DNA of 64,000 nucleotides from Candidatus Poseidoniaceae archaeon (GTDB lineage Archaea; Thermoplasmatota; Poseidoniia; Poseidoniales; Poseidoniaceae): NCBI GenBank assembly GCA_030747695.1, contig JASLKG010000001.1, positions 124,001 to 188,000 of the forward strand. The letters run 5' to 3'. Below, piece by piece: positions 18,765 to 27,662 of this stretch. How positions within the stretch are numbered: the stretch's first letter is position 1; every line of letters begins with the position of its first letter. The notes beneath the pieces are model-generated. The model was not told the origin of the DNA and did no database searches. It saw only the letters and a program-made list of their open reading frames with translations. A program made the translations under genes and the position numbers.

Positions 18765-20549
18765 TTGCAAGCATTAGTCATGCCAGTCAGGTTAGCAGAT
18801 GTTTCCAACGACCCCGTTGGACCGTATAACCGCTTATCTGCATCACAGGCAAACACTTGGGATGATTGTCCAAGACTATGGTGGTATCAGAACAAGCAAC
18901 GTTTGAAATTTCCGCAAACACCACCCCTATTTCTTGGCAGGGCTGTGGAAGAAACAGTGTGTAGAGTTCTTATGGAATCTCCAGGACTAGTAATGCCAAG
19001 TGCGCCGCCTGATGTAATGGCGAGGGGTGCAGATAATCTCCTACCCTTATTTCCAGAAGAAATCCCCTCTGATTTTCATAAATGGTCTATAGAACGAATT
19101 AATAAACACTGGCCAAATATTAGAGACACAATGCATATGGAGTGGCAAAAGCATGAACGCAGAGGTGGTAATTGGCATGATTATTCCATGGATTCTTACA
19201 GAGACATGTGTATTGCAGCATTAGAAATGCATCTAGAAGAAGTAATTAGCTGCAAGAATTCAATTACAATGGAAGAACTTTCAGATTGGAGAAGCGGTAA
19301 CAGAGGACTTATTCCCGCTCCAGATGGCCGAAATGAAATAATCAATCCCCACCCACTATCTGCAGATGGAGAATGTACTTTATTGGAAGCATGGGAAATA
19401 GCAAGGCCATGGTTTGTAGATCCAGATGCTGAGCAATTTTCTATGAATGCCATACACCCCGATCACTGGTTCCAAGGAGAATATGATTTAGTCTATAGAC
19501 ACGGTAATTTAATACGTATTATGGATTTGAAAGCAAGCCTAGGAGTAGGCGACAGATCAGGTAATTATGTAGAGCAATTGCGGATATATGCTATGTTATG
19601 GTCAGTAACTCACCAAGGGCAAATTCCAGATTCATTAGAAATATGGTATCTTGGTGTAGGTGTCAGAAAAATAATCCAAGTTCCAAGCGCTAAGGAAGTA
19701 AAGGATTTAGAATATAAATTGAATAATCTATGGAAGGAGATTAAGGAAATAGACGTTGAGAGAGAAGATTGCCCTCCAATACCTCGTCCAGTACGCGGAT
19801 TTTCTGAAGGTGGAGTAAAAATTCAAGATCCAGATGAAATACGTTGTACTTCATGCGATTGGTCAAATCTATGCCCAAATGGAAATGGAGATGATGACTT
19901 GCCTGATGGAGGCCAACATCAACCCCCTAGCGAGCTTAAGGTATACGATTTGACACCGTTAGGAAAACTAAATCCGCGCATAAACATGTTCTGTGAAGTA
20001 TTCAGTGCAACCCATGTCCCTGAGAAAGCACCAAATATTTTGGTTGAAACTACAGACGGTTATGCGTTTGTCAAGATTATTGCAGATGAGGTTGATGGCG
20101 AAAAAACATATCCTGAAGATATTTCAAAAGGAGACAATGTAAGGCTTGTTGGAGTAATACCTTCAACAAATTGGAAAGGCGAGATTCAATTCAAAGTAGA
20201 TCCTTATGCACGTGTAGTGAAGGCTAACCAGGCCGAAGAAGAAGATACTGGCATGCTTGATTTTAAGCCACGTTGGAATATTGTTGGAAGAATAGCATAC
20301 AAAACTTACAAATCTGGAATTGGAAAAAATGGCAAACCATGGGCGAGAAAAGGATTAGTACTCTTGGATAAGACCGGTAGGATTTCTGTTGAAGGATGGG
20401 ATAACGCATGGCCTAGCTTATACAATACCCTTCAACAAGGCGATGAAATTGCTATACTAAACGTATCATTAGATGCCTGGGCCATAGATCTCAAAGCAAA
20501 TCTAGAGAAAAATAGTTCAATGCATGTGGTTTCAAGATTGGATGATTGA
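18765..20549 (+). CDS. Paralogous Cas4/RecB-like PD-(D/E)XK nuclease with OB-fold-like C-terminus
   Basis: GEYDLVYRHGNLIRIMDLKAS; IRCTSCDWSNLCPNG cysteine cluster; same layout as upstream gene; possible ATG start at 18780. Confidence 0.7.
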   Translation: MQALVMPVRLADVSNDPVGPYNRLSASQANTWDDCPRLWWYQNKQRLKFPQTPPLFLGRAVEETVCRVLMESPGLVMPSAPPDVMARGADNLLPLFPEEIPSDFHKWSIERINKHWPNIRDTMHMEWQKHERRGGNWHDYSMDSYRDMCIAALEMHLEEVISCKNSITMEELSDWRSGNRGLIPAPDGRNEIINPHPLSADGECTLLEAWEIARPWFVDPDAEQFSMNAIHPDHWFQGEYDLVYRHGNLIRIMDLKASLGVGDRSGNYVEQLRIYAMLWSVTHQGQIPDSLEIWYLGVGVRKIIQVPSAKEVKDLEYKLNNLWKEIKEIDVEREDCPPIPRPVRGFSEGGVKIQDPDEIRCTSCDWSNLCPNGNGDDDLPDGGQHQPPSELKVYDLTPLGKLNPRINMFCEVFSATHVPEKAPNILVETTDGYAFVKIIADEVDGEKTYPEDISKGDNVRLVGVIPSTNWKGEIQFKVDPYARVVKANQAEEEDTGMLDFKPRWNIVGRIAYKTYKSGIGKNGKPWARKGLVLLDKTGRISVEGWDNAWPSLYNTLQQGDEIAILNVSLDAWAIDLKANLEKNSSMHVVSRLDD

Positions 20550-20567
20550 TAGTTGAAACCCTTTTCA

Positions 20568-20801
20568 CTACAGCTTTGATGATAATCCATGCATTGCCAA
20601 TGCAAAGCCAAGTACTAAAAAGATAGTAGCTTCAATTAGGGGGATGTATACTAATTCCATCAAATTAGTACCAAGTTTAATGGCCAAATCAATAAGTCTA
20701 ATAATTTTGAAACCACTAAACAAAAATAGTAAAATCCCAGAATAACCGAGTAGAATTGAAACTGGTGGCGAGCGTATTTTCTTTCGTTTCCTCTTTCCCA
20801 T
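20568..20801 (-). CDS. Small membrane protein
   Basis: 77 aa with two hydrophobic stretches. Confidence 0.4.
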   Translation of the reverse strand: MGKRKRKKIRSPPVSILLGYSGILLFLFSGFKIIRLIDLAIKLGTNLMELVYIPLIEATIFLVLGFALAMHGLSSKL

Positions 20802-20898
20802 ATTGTATTGGCTTTGTAATTAATAATATATTTTACTTGTGAAATTTTCCGGGAAAAAGTCCTGCTCTCCGGGGAAAATACTCTTCGCCGATTGTGAG

Positions 20899-20981
20899 CG
20901 CCGAGAGGGAGATTTGAACTCCCGCGTCCAAGGGACAGTGGATTTCGAATCCACCGCAATACCGGGCTATGCGATCTCGGC
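20899..20981 (-). tRNA. tRNA-Ser (anticodon CGA), intronless, no encoded CCA
   Basis: Acceptor GCCGAGA/TCTCGGC, anticodon arm GTGGA-TTCGAAA-TCCAC, long variable arm, G discriminator, T arm GGGAG TTCAAAT CTCCC. Confidence 0.93.
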
Positions 20982-21037
20982 TGACAGGCCGCCCACCTGC
21001 AAGACCATCATAAGAGTGATTATACTCGCATGTACCA

Positions 21038-21238
21038 ATGAAGATAGCATTGAAAGGCTACGGGCATGACCACGTTGTTGATTTGGAAACTGGTTCTACA
21101 GTTAGTGATGCACTGAAGAAGATAGGTATACATCCTTCTACTGTAATCGTTAGTTGTGATGATGTGGTTCTACCACATACAACAAAAATAAATTCTGATG
21201 TGAGTCTTGACCTGACTATTGTTAGTTCAGGCGGCTAA
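21038..21238 (+). CDS. MoaD/ThiS-type ubiquitin-like protein (SAMP-like) with C-terminal Gly-Gly
   Basis: 66 aa ending ...LDLTIVSSGG. Confidence 0.75.
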   Translation: MKIALKGYGHDHVVDLETGSTVSDALKKIGIHPSTVIVSCDDVVLPHTTKINSDVSLDLTIVSSGG

Positions 21239-21976
21239 TCACATATAGATTGAATTTTGATTCTCAGAAAGTTCTGAAATTAAGTTGTCAGCCTTTCCAG
21301 GATGCATTTCTTTCAATTTTTCTGCAAGCCTTGTGGTAGCATCAATAGGCACAGGTAGTGGTAACGACCACCACTTTCTTACAGTTTCAAGTAAAAGTTG
21401 TGCAGCTACAGGATCAGCACTATTTCCAACTGTTGTAGCAATAGTGCAAGAAGACTTAACGTCGAAGACCGGTCCTAGTGCTGTAATTAGAGCAGCCATG
21501 CCTATAACGCCTGCTTTTGGCTCATCTCTACGAACATCTACACCCTTTCCTTCTAATGAGATTCTATGTTCAGAATTACTACAAATGGTGAATACTTCTT
21601 TCCTTTCTGCAGATGAAGCCATACCTGCAAGAACTAAAACTTCACCTCCTTTGAACATTCCAAGAATTTCTGTGGCCATCTCATGTTGCCCTTCTGGGGC
21701 CATTGGTTGTGCATCACCAGTCAGTGTGAAAATTTCCATTTCATCAATGCATATACGTGAAAGCAGTATGTGGGGTGGAGACAGCAATCCTTCATCATCA
21801 AGTTTAGCAAGAGGAGGTAAGCTAGGGTGGATAAGTTTAGCAATGGGTTCTGCATCTAATTCTTCATTCACAGCATCTATTGCTAATTTACCTACATCAC
21901 CAACTCCTGGCATGGCTACTAGTAGCCTGCTGCCTGCAGTTGAGGGCTGTGAAAGCCACTCGATGAGTACACCCAT
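21239..21976 (-). CDS. Proteasome assembly chaperone (PAC2) family protein
   Basis: LLVAMPGVGDVGKLAIDAV and PAC2-like layout; start MGVLIEWL inside longer ORF. Confidence 0.75.
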   Translation of the reverse strand: MGVLIEWLSQPSTAGSRLLVAMPGVGDVGKLAIDAVNEELDAEPIAKLIHPSLPPLAKLDDEGLLSPPHILLSRICIDEMEIFTLTGDAQPMAPEGQHEMATEILGMFKGGEVLVLAGMASSAERKEVFTICSNSEHRISLEGKGVDVRRDEPKAGVIGMAALITALGPVFDVKSSCTIATTVGNSADPVAAQLLLETVRKWWSLPLPVPIDATTRLAEKLKEMHPGKADNLISELSENQNSIYM

Positions 21977-22016
21977 GAAAGTCACAGCGTCTCTTGACGC
22001 GGTATAATGATTCGCC

Positions 22017-22229
22017 TCATTCTGATTTCTTAGGTGGCAATGTAGGGAGTGATTCTGACCATCCGGGTTCTTCAACACCCTCGAGTTGTCTACGTAGATG
22101 TGCTCTTTTATCTTCAGGAGACCATTTCATTGGAGCAGCAGCCTTAGCAAATCCTCCACAAGTTGGACATTTTGTTGAAAGGCAATGTTCTCCACATTCA
22201 GTGCATTTTTGCATCTTCTGGCGTGCCAT
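22017..22229 (-). CDS. H/ACA RNP protein Nop10
   Basis: MARQKMQKCTECGEHCLSTKCPTCGGFAKAAAPMKWSPEDKRAHLRR. Confidence 0.9.
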   Translation of the reverse strand: MARQKMQKCTECGEHCLSTKCPTCGGFAKAAAPMKWSPEDKRAHLRRQLEGVEEPGWSESLPTLPPKKSE

Positions 22230-22230
22230 G

Positions 22231-23022
22231 TCAATCCCTCTGAGACACTGCAGAGCCGCCCGCCTCATTGATTATTTCGATACAAGCAGTGCTTGCATTT
22301 TCCCAAGCCTTCTCAGCAGATTTGAAGTCAGGAGCACGGAGGTCCATTCGGTATGATGGCGCTCCATCATAATGGCAAGTGATAGTAAGTTCAGCTTCAG
22401 GATTACTGAATTCTTCTGCAGCAATTAGCGCATTACGTATGACATCTATACCATCTGGATGATCTACAGTTATTGTAAAAGTACCTCTTAATTCAACGAA
22501 ATCAGGAATAATATTCTTTATTGCCGTTTCAACGAAAGATTTGGTCCAATCTCCTTCAAAACCAATTTCAGCAAGTGATTCAGGATTCTGAGCAGCTTCT
22601 TCGAAGGATCCATAAAGCGTTCCATAAGATTCAGTTAATTCTGTTTGAGTTTCAGAGAGTTGTTTTTCATTCCAACCCACTTGTTCGCCAATGACTTTCA
22701 GGAGTTGTTTTGCACGCTCTTCATTCTTCCATTGTTGAAGGCGATCTCTTTTTCTCTCTTCATTAACTGATTTTAATGATAATTCTAGCGACTTGCCATC
22801 TTTACGTGCACGCATTACTTTGCAAATCAAACGTTGTCCTGGGCGAACAAATCCTCGTATATTCTTTACCCAACCACTAGCAATTTCACCAATAAATATG
22901 AAACCTTCAATGCCATCAAATTCGTCAAGATCTACGTAGGCACCATTTTGTTTTACTTCACGAACTGTACAAACTACAAGTTCACTTTCTGCAGGGCCAT
23001 TTTCTAAGATATCTTCAGTCAT
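22231..23022 (-). CDS. Translation initiation factor aIF2 subunit alpha
   Basis: S1-domain VREVKQNGAYVDLDEFDGIEGFIFIGEIASGWVKNI; start MTEDILEN. Confidence 0.93.
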   Translation of the reverse strand: MTEDILENGPAESELVVCTVREVKQNGAYVDLDEFDGIEGFIFIGEIASGWVKNIRGFVRPGQRLICKVMRARKDGKSLELSLKSVNEERKRDRLQQWKNEERAKQLLKVIGEQVGWNEKQLSETQTELTESYGTLYGSFEEAAQNPESLAEIGFEGDWTKSFVETAIKNIIPDFVELRGTFTITVDHPDGIDVIRNALIAAEEFSNPEAELTITCHYDGAPSYRMDLRAPDFKSAEKAWENASTACIEIINEAGGSAVSQRD

Positions 23023-23039
23023 GGAGGTCTTGCCTCCAT

Positions 23040-23210
23040 TCACTCAAGAGTATCAACGACGTTACATCCAACCAACTGTGCTCTTCCTCCAGCTGGGTTA
23101 GTCAGTGTTGCACCACATACACTGCAAGCAATTATAGTGGTTGCACGAGAAAATATAATGCTCTCATTAGAACAGTCACGGCATGAAACTTTTAGAAAAC
23201 GACTTGCCAT
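23040..23210 (-). CDS. rps27e: 30S ribosomal protein S27e (below ORF-track length cutoff)
   Basis: Read directly: MASRFLKVSCRDCSNESIIFSRATTIIACSVCGATLTNPAGGRAQLVGCNVVDTLE, zinc ribbon CxxC...CxxC, between L44e and aIF2-alpha. Confidence 0.92.
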   Translation of the reverse strand: MASRFLKVSCRDCSNESIIFSRATTIIACSVCGATLTNPAGGRAQLVGCNVVDTLE

Positions 23211-23221
23211 ATTTGTTCACC

Positions 23222-23506
23222 TCAATTGTCAACCAATTCAAATTTCTTTGCACGTTGGCAAGGAGCATAGTGCGCTTTACCTGTTTCAGTGCAACGGAAT
23301 AGAATGTTAACTCTCTTTGTTGGTTTTTCACGACCATCTGGCTTTGGACGAGGGAAACCGCGGTATCCAGCCATGACTCGACGGAACCGGCGCTGACCCC
23401 ATTTCAATTCACTAGCGCGCCTTTTCTTTACACGCTCTACAGTGTGCATGGTATGCTTACCAGCACTAGGACTGTATCGTTTGACTTGACGTGGCATTTT
23501 CACCAT
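23222..23506 (-). CDS. rpl44e: 50S ribosomal protein L44e
   Basis: VKMPRQVKRYSPSAGKHTMHTVERVKKRRASELKWGQRRF. Confidence 0.94.
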   Translation of the reverse strand: MVKMPRQVKRYSPSAGKHTMHTVERVKKRRASELKWGQRRFRRVMAGYRGFPRPKPDGREKPTKRVNILFRCTETGKAHYAPCQRAKKFELVDN

Positions 23507-23638
23507 GGTCTCACCTTGAGCATTCGCCCCACTTTTGGCCCCTATTTAGTGGTGCCGGATACGATGAGTACTTGGAAATGAACTACTGCGTGACGATTTT
23601 GTGGTCATGTTGATATATTGAGTTGCTGGCGTAAGCAT

Positions 23639-24418
23639 ATGGATTGGCTGCCAGATGCTGCAATATGGTTTTGGGTGCCTCTTTGCCTTATTCCTCTAGG
23701 AGGTTGGATCACAATTTCTGGAAAGAGTCGTAAAAGGGGTCTCTTACTTTCATCTCTTGGTCTGATATTAGTTATGGCCTCTTCTTGGACAGTTCCGGAA
23801 TCAGACTCTTCTGCTAGTGGGCATTTATTGCTTACAATCTTGGGCCCTTCTTTGCTTCTTGTATATGGCCTGTACGGCATGGTTTTTGGAGGAAACGTCC
23901 CTGTTGGACGTTTGGATGATTCATCTAGATGGAGTGGTTTCGTAGCAGTGTTAGCATCTCTAGCAATCTTTTCAGCTATGCATTGGGCTAATTATACGCC
24001 CATTTGGAGAGGGCAAGTCAATCCATATTGGCTAGTATTTTTTCCTACTTTCCTACTTTTCTCTACATCAATCACTTCTTTGGCTTCAATCGCATTGGTT
24101 GGTTATGGAAACGAAAGAAGTTCAGAAGCAACAAAAATGGCAATGTTATCAGTGACTCTCTCTGGAATTGCACTTTCTGCAATGTTATTTGATGGATCAA
24201 GTACTTCTGCTGAAGAATTTAGAGGACATTTTTGGATGACAGTGGCTGATTTGCTTGGAACTGTGATTGGCATAATCTTTGCAATAACTGCTTTTGCTGT
24301 AGTTATTTGGATGTATGAGAGAAATTTGGCACAACCAAAATCATCACCTCCCCCAACTGAAAAAGAAATTAAACATGTTGTTGAATTGTCAGAAAAGCAC
24401 ATAGGTGGTGAAGAATAG
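23639..24418 (+). CDS. Hypothetical multi-pass membrane protein
   Basis: Multiple hydrophobic segments; translationally overlapped with next gene. Confidence 0.6.
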   Translation: MDWLPDAAIWFWVPLCLIPLGGWITISGKSRKRGLLLSSLGLILVMASSWTVPESDSSASGHLLLTILGPSLLLVYGLYGMVFGGNVPVGRLDDSSRWSGFVAVLASLAIFSAMHWANYTPIWRGQVNPYWLVFFPTFLLFSTSITSLASIALVGYGNERSSEATKMAMLSVTLSGIALSAMLFDGSSTSAEEFRGHFWMTVADLLGTVIGIIFAITAFAVVIWMYERNLAQPKSSPPPTEKEIKHVVELSEKHIGGEE

Positions 24419-24873
24419 TGCAGAACTCTAAAGCCTCATGGAAGCTTTTGGTACTGGCTGGAGTACTTCCGATTCTTGTTTTGGCTACTATCAATTTGTC
24501 ATTGGGAGATGATTTTGAATCAGAGACATTCAAGAGATTCGGAAATGCATTGCTGACAAGTTATATCATAATGGGGACCTTACTTCTTGGAAACCTATTC
24601 TTTTATGCAAATTCAAGACATAGACCAGCGGCTCCCTTTGTTGGAATGATTGTAGCAATAGGAATTGGTTTATCTTTAGGATGGGTATTAATCTCATATG
24701 ACGATTTATTGCTTGAAGCAAATGGTTCTTTGAGGGCACAAGCTCTATCAAACATTGTTCATTTCCTAGTAATTGCAACTGCAATGTTATTGGGCAGTAT
24801 ATTGGCAATAGGTGCGACGTTTGCAGCTATCACAGGACGTCCAAGAAGAGTACTTTTTAGAGAAGAAGAATGA
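24418..24873 (+). CDS. Hypothetical membrane protein
   Basis: Four hydrophobic segments, GTG start. Confidence 0.6.
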   Translation: MQNSKASWKLLVLAGVLPILVLATINLSLGDDFESETFKRFGNALLTSYIIMGTLLLGNLFFYANSRHRPAAPFVGMIVAIGIGLSLGWVLISYDDLLLEANGSLRAQALSNIVHFLVIATAMLLGSILAIGATFAAITGRPRRVLFREEE

Positions 24874-24933
24874 ATCTTAACTTCCGTCGATTTCATAAAG
24901 GGAGGGCCGGTGGCCGAGCCGTCAGGTGATTTC

Positions 24934-25107
24934 ATGTCTAAGGGTACACCATCCATGGGTAAGCGCCAGAAGACTACACACATCCGATGTAGACGTTGTG
25001 GACGTAATGCTTACCACAAGCAGAAGAGCCAGTGTGCTTCATGTGGGTATGGTGTGACTGCAAGAATGAGAAATTATAGTTGGGCAAAGAAGACCCATCG
25101 CCCCTGA
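24934..25107 (+). CDS. rpl37e: 50S ribosomal protein L37e
   Basis: [50 protein letters not shown]. Confidence 0.95.
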   Translation: MSKGTPSMGKRQKTTHIRCRRCGRNAYHKQKSQCASCGYGVTARMRNYSWAKKTHRP

Positions 25108-25130
25108 TTAGTATCCTTAAGTTTGAGAAA

Positions 25131-25144
25131 GGGCTGTAAAGCCC
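25131..25144 (+). promoter_or_regulatory. GNRA-type hairpin in purF leader / rpl37e trailer
   Basis: GGGCT-GTAA-AGCCC. Confidence 0.35.
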
Positions 25145-25174
25145 CCGCGAATCGAGTCAATTGGGCGAGACAAC

Positions 25175-26704
25175 ATGTGCGGCATAATTGGTCTCGTTGG
25201 AAGGCGCAATTACCATATCAATCAATTGTTGTATGATGGCCTTACTGTATTACAGCATAGGGGGCAGGATGCTGCTGGAATGGTTACGGAGCACAAAGGA
25301 AGATACCATCTTAGAAAATCTAATGGTTTGGTCAAGGATGTATTCCATGACAAACACATGCAGAATCTTTTGGGATCAATTGGTATTGGGCATTGTAGAT
25401 ATCCCACAGCAGGTTCTTCATCAGCAGCAGAAGCTCAACCATTCTATGTCAACTATCCATTTGGAATCTCATTAGCACATAATGGTAATTTAACAAATGC
25501 GGCATATATTTCGGAATTACTTACCAGTACTCATAGGCGCCATGTAAATACTACTAGCGACTCGGAATTATTACTCAATTTACTTGCTATGGAGTTGCAT
25601 ACTCGTACTCCTAATGTTCAGATAGATGGTGAATCTCATATTGATGTTAGCACTATTTTTGAAGCAGTGTCCGCATTGCATTCCCAGATAATAGGGGGTT
25701 ATGCCTGCGTATCTTTGATTTCAGGATATGGAATTCTAGCATTTAGAGATCCGAATGGAATAAGACCTCTTATCTTTGGATCAAGGGAAATCGATGGCGA
25801 AAAGGAATGGGTAGTTGCTAGTGAATCAGTGGCTATCCATGCGCTTGGTTTTGAAGTTGAGCGTGATGTTAATCCTGGTGAAGCAGTATTCATTACATCA
25901 TCAGGACAGTTGTTTACCAAACAGTGTGCTGAAAACACATTGCTTTCACCTTGTATCTTTGAGCATGTCTATTTCGCTAGACCTGATTCAATAATAGATG
26001 GCATTTCAGTTTACCAATCTCGACTAAACCAAGGAGAAAGATTAGCTAAGAGAATTCTTGAACAATTCCCTGGGCATGATATTGACGTAGTAATACCTGT
26101 TCCAGACTCAGGAAGATATGCAGCCTTACAGATGGCTCGCACTTTAGGAGTCGAATATCGAGAGGGTTTTGTCAAGAATAGATATATTGGCAGAACATTC
26201 ATTATGCCAGGCCAAGCAATGAGGAAAAAGTCGGTTAGACGTAAGTTGAATGCGATACCTCATGAGTTTTCAGGAAAGAATGTATTACTCGTCGATGATT
26301 CTATAGTTCGAGGCACTACATCGGCACAAATTGTAGAAATGGCTCGTGATGTAGGTGCGAATAAAGTCTACTTTGCATCAGCAGCACCTCCAGTTAGACA
26401 TCCAAATGTGTACGGCATTGATATGCCAGCTATAGCCGAGTTTATTGCAAACGGACGCACAGTTGACGAGATAGGTGATGAGATAGGTGCAGATAGGTTG
26501 TTTTACCAGTCATTAGATGATCTTGTCGAAGTTACTAGCGTTACAGGCAATGAGTTATGGGATACAAGTTGTTTTGATGGAAAGTATGTCACTGGAGATG
26601 TAACTGATGAGTATTTACAGGATCTAGAAGAAGCGAGAAAGGATAGTGCAAAATCTCAAAGAATATCTCCAGATGTGATTATTGAATTACATAACGACGA
26701 GTAG
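25175..26704 (+). CDS. purF: Amidophosphoribosyltransferase
   Basis: MCGIIGLVG Ntn nucleophile, LLVDDSIVRGTTSAQIV PRPP motif. Confidence 0.96.
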   Translation: MCGIIGLVGRRNYHINQLLYDGLTVLQHRGQDAAGMVTEHKGRYHLRKSNGLVKDVFHDKHMQNLLGSIGIGHCRYPTAGSSSAAEAQPFYVNYPFGISLAHNGNLTNAAYISELLTSTHRRHVNTTSDSELLLNLLAMELHTRTPNVQIDGESHIDVSTIFEAVSALHSQIIGGYACVSLISGYGILAFRDPNGIRPLIFGSREIDGEKEWVVASESVAIHALGFEVERDVNPGEAVFITSSGQLFTKQCAENTLLSPCIFEHVYFARPDSIIDGISVYQSRLNQGERLAKRILEQFPGHDIDVVIPVPDSGRYAALQMARTLGVEYREGFVKNRYIGRTFIMPGQAMRKKSVRRKLNAIPHEFSGKNVLLVDDSIVRGTTSAQIVEMARDVGANKVYFASAAPPVRHPNVYGIDMPAIAEFIANGRTVDEIGDEIGADRLFYQSLDDLVEVTSVTGNELWDTSCFDGKYVTGDVTDEYLQDLEEARKDSAKSQRISPDVIIELHNDE

Positions 26705-26712
26705 GTGATTGA

Positions 26713-27639
26713 TTGCAAAAAGCTTGGATCTTGAGATTCGGCGAGATTGGCCTGAAGAGCAAAGTTGTTCGTCGTCAATTCACACGAGCCTTAACAACCA
26801 ACATGAAGGCACAATTTAGTGCAGCTAAAATTCCAATCATCAAGGATAGAATTGAGACTATGGACGTTGTAACTTCAACATCAGCTACGGAAGATGTAGA
26901 AGATTTGCTTTGCCATGTATTAGGAGTTGTAGCAATAGATCCTGCAGAGTTGATTTCAGACATTTTAGATCCTGATTTTGTTGCAGCAGAAATACTATCT
27001 CGTGATCAAGATATTGGAAAGAAGAGAACGTTTGGCGTTCGTGTTCGTCGAATAGGACCAAAAGGCGAATGGAATAGTCAGAGTTATTCCAGCGCAATTG
27101 GTTCATCAATGTATTCTAGAGATAATAATTTGAAGGTTAATTTGACAAATCCCGACATGTGGGTAAGGCTAGTTCTTGGACCACATAATGTATGGCTTAT
27201 GGGTGAGAGAATAGAAGGCGCTGGAGGTTTACCACCAGGCGTCCAAGGCAATGTTCTTAGTAGAATAAAAGATGAAGAATCACTACTTTCAGCATTCCTA
27301 ATTATGCGCCGTGGTTCAAGGATTATTCCCGTTGATGGTAGTGAAACTCAATTCGTAGATTTGTTAAAAAAATGGGATCCGTTTTTGGGAACATATTCAA
27401 CAGAGAATTCTGTAACCGGGGGAAAAAGAAAGCGCCATCCTTGGGGAGTAGTGGGGATTTCTCTAGAGGAAGGTGAAAGTTTGATAGAAAGACGCGAAAG
27501 CGATGTAAAAACAGTGCCATTATCTACTTTAGAACCACTTTGTGGCTGGACTAATAAAGAAAAAGAATCACTATCTCAGCATGTTAGAAATCCCTCTAAT
27601 TACACATGTATGCCAGACATAGAGGGATGGGTATCTTGA
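26713..27639 (+). CDS. ThiI-like THUMP-domain protein with degenerate PP-loop
   Basis: WILRFGEIGLKSKVVRRQF N-terminus; GAGGLPPGVQGNVLSRIKDEESLLSAFLIMRRG where ThiI has SGGxDS. Confidence 0.75.
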   Translation: MQKAWILRFGEIGLKSKVVRRQFTRALTTNMKAQFSAAKIPIIKDRIETMDVVTSTSATEDVEDLLCHVLGVVAIDPAELISDILDPDFVAAEILSRDQDIGKKRTFGVRVRRIGPKGEWNSQSYSSAIGSSMYSRDNNLKVNLTNPDMWVRLVLGPHNVWLMGERIEGAGGLPPGVQGNVLSRIKDEESLLSAFLIMRRGSRIIPVDGSETQFVDLLKKWDPFLGTYSTENSVTGGKRKRHPWGVVGISLEEGESLIERRESDVKTVPLSTLEPLCGWTNKEKESLSQHVRNPSNYTCMPDIEGWVS

Positions 27640-27662
27640 ACTAGAGGCTCCTCAGTGGTATT

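Noticed and set aside
17144-20549. Reading the Cas4-like genes as part of a CRISPR-Cas locus
   Set aside because: No array, Cas1 or effector genes are seen in the window
20841-20878. ATTTTCC...GGGGAAAAT inverted repeat next to tRNA-Ser
   Set aside because: Likely just the tRNA trailer/terminator; weak, with competing internal pairings
21285-22007. 240-aa plus ORF
   Set aside because: Antisense to the PAC2-family gene, which has recognisable protein motifs
23541-23617. Second C/D-box-like candidate (ACGATGA ... GTGACGA) upstream of the membrane-protein gene
   Set aside because: C box has a mismatch, and no good D box or closing stem was found
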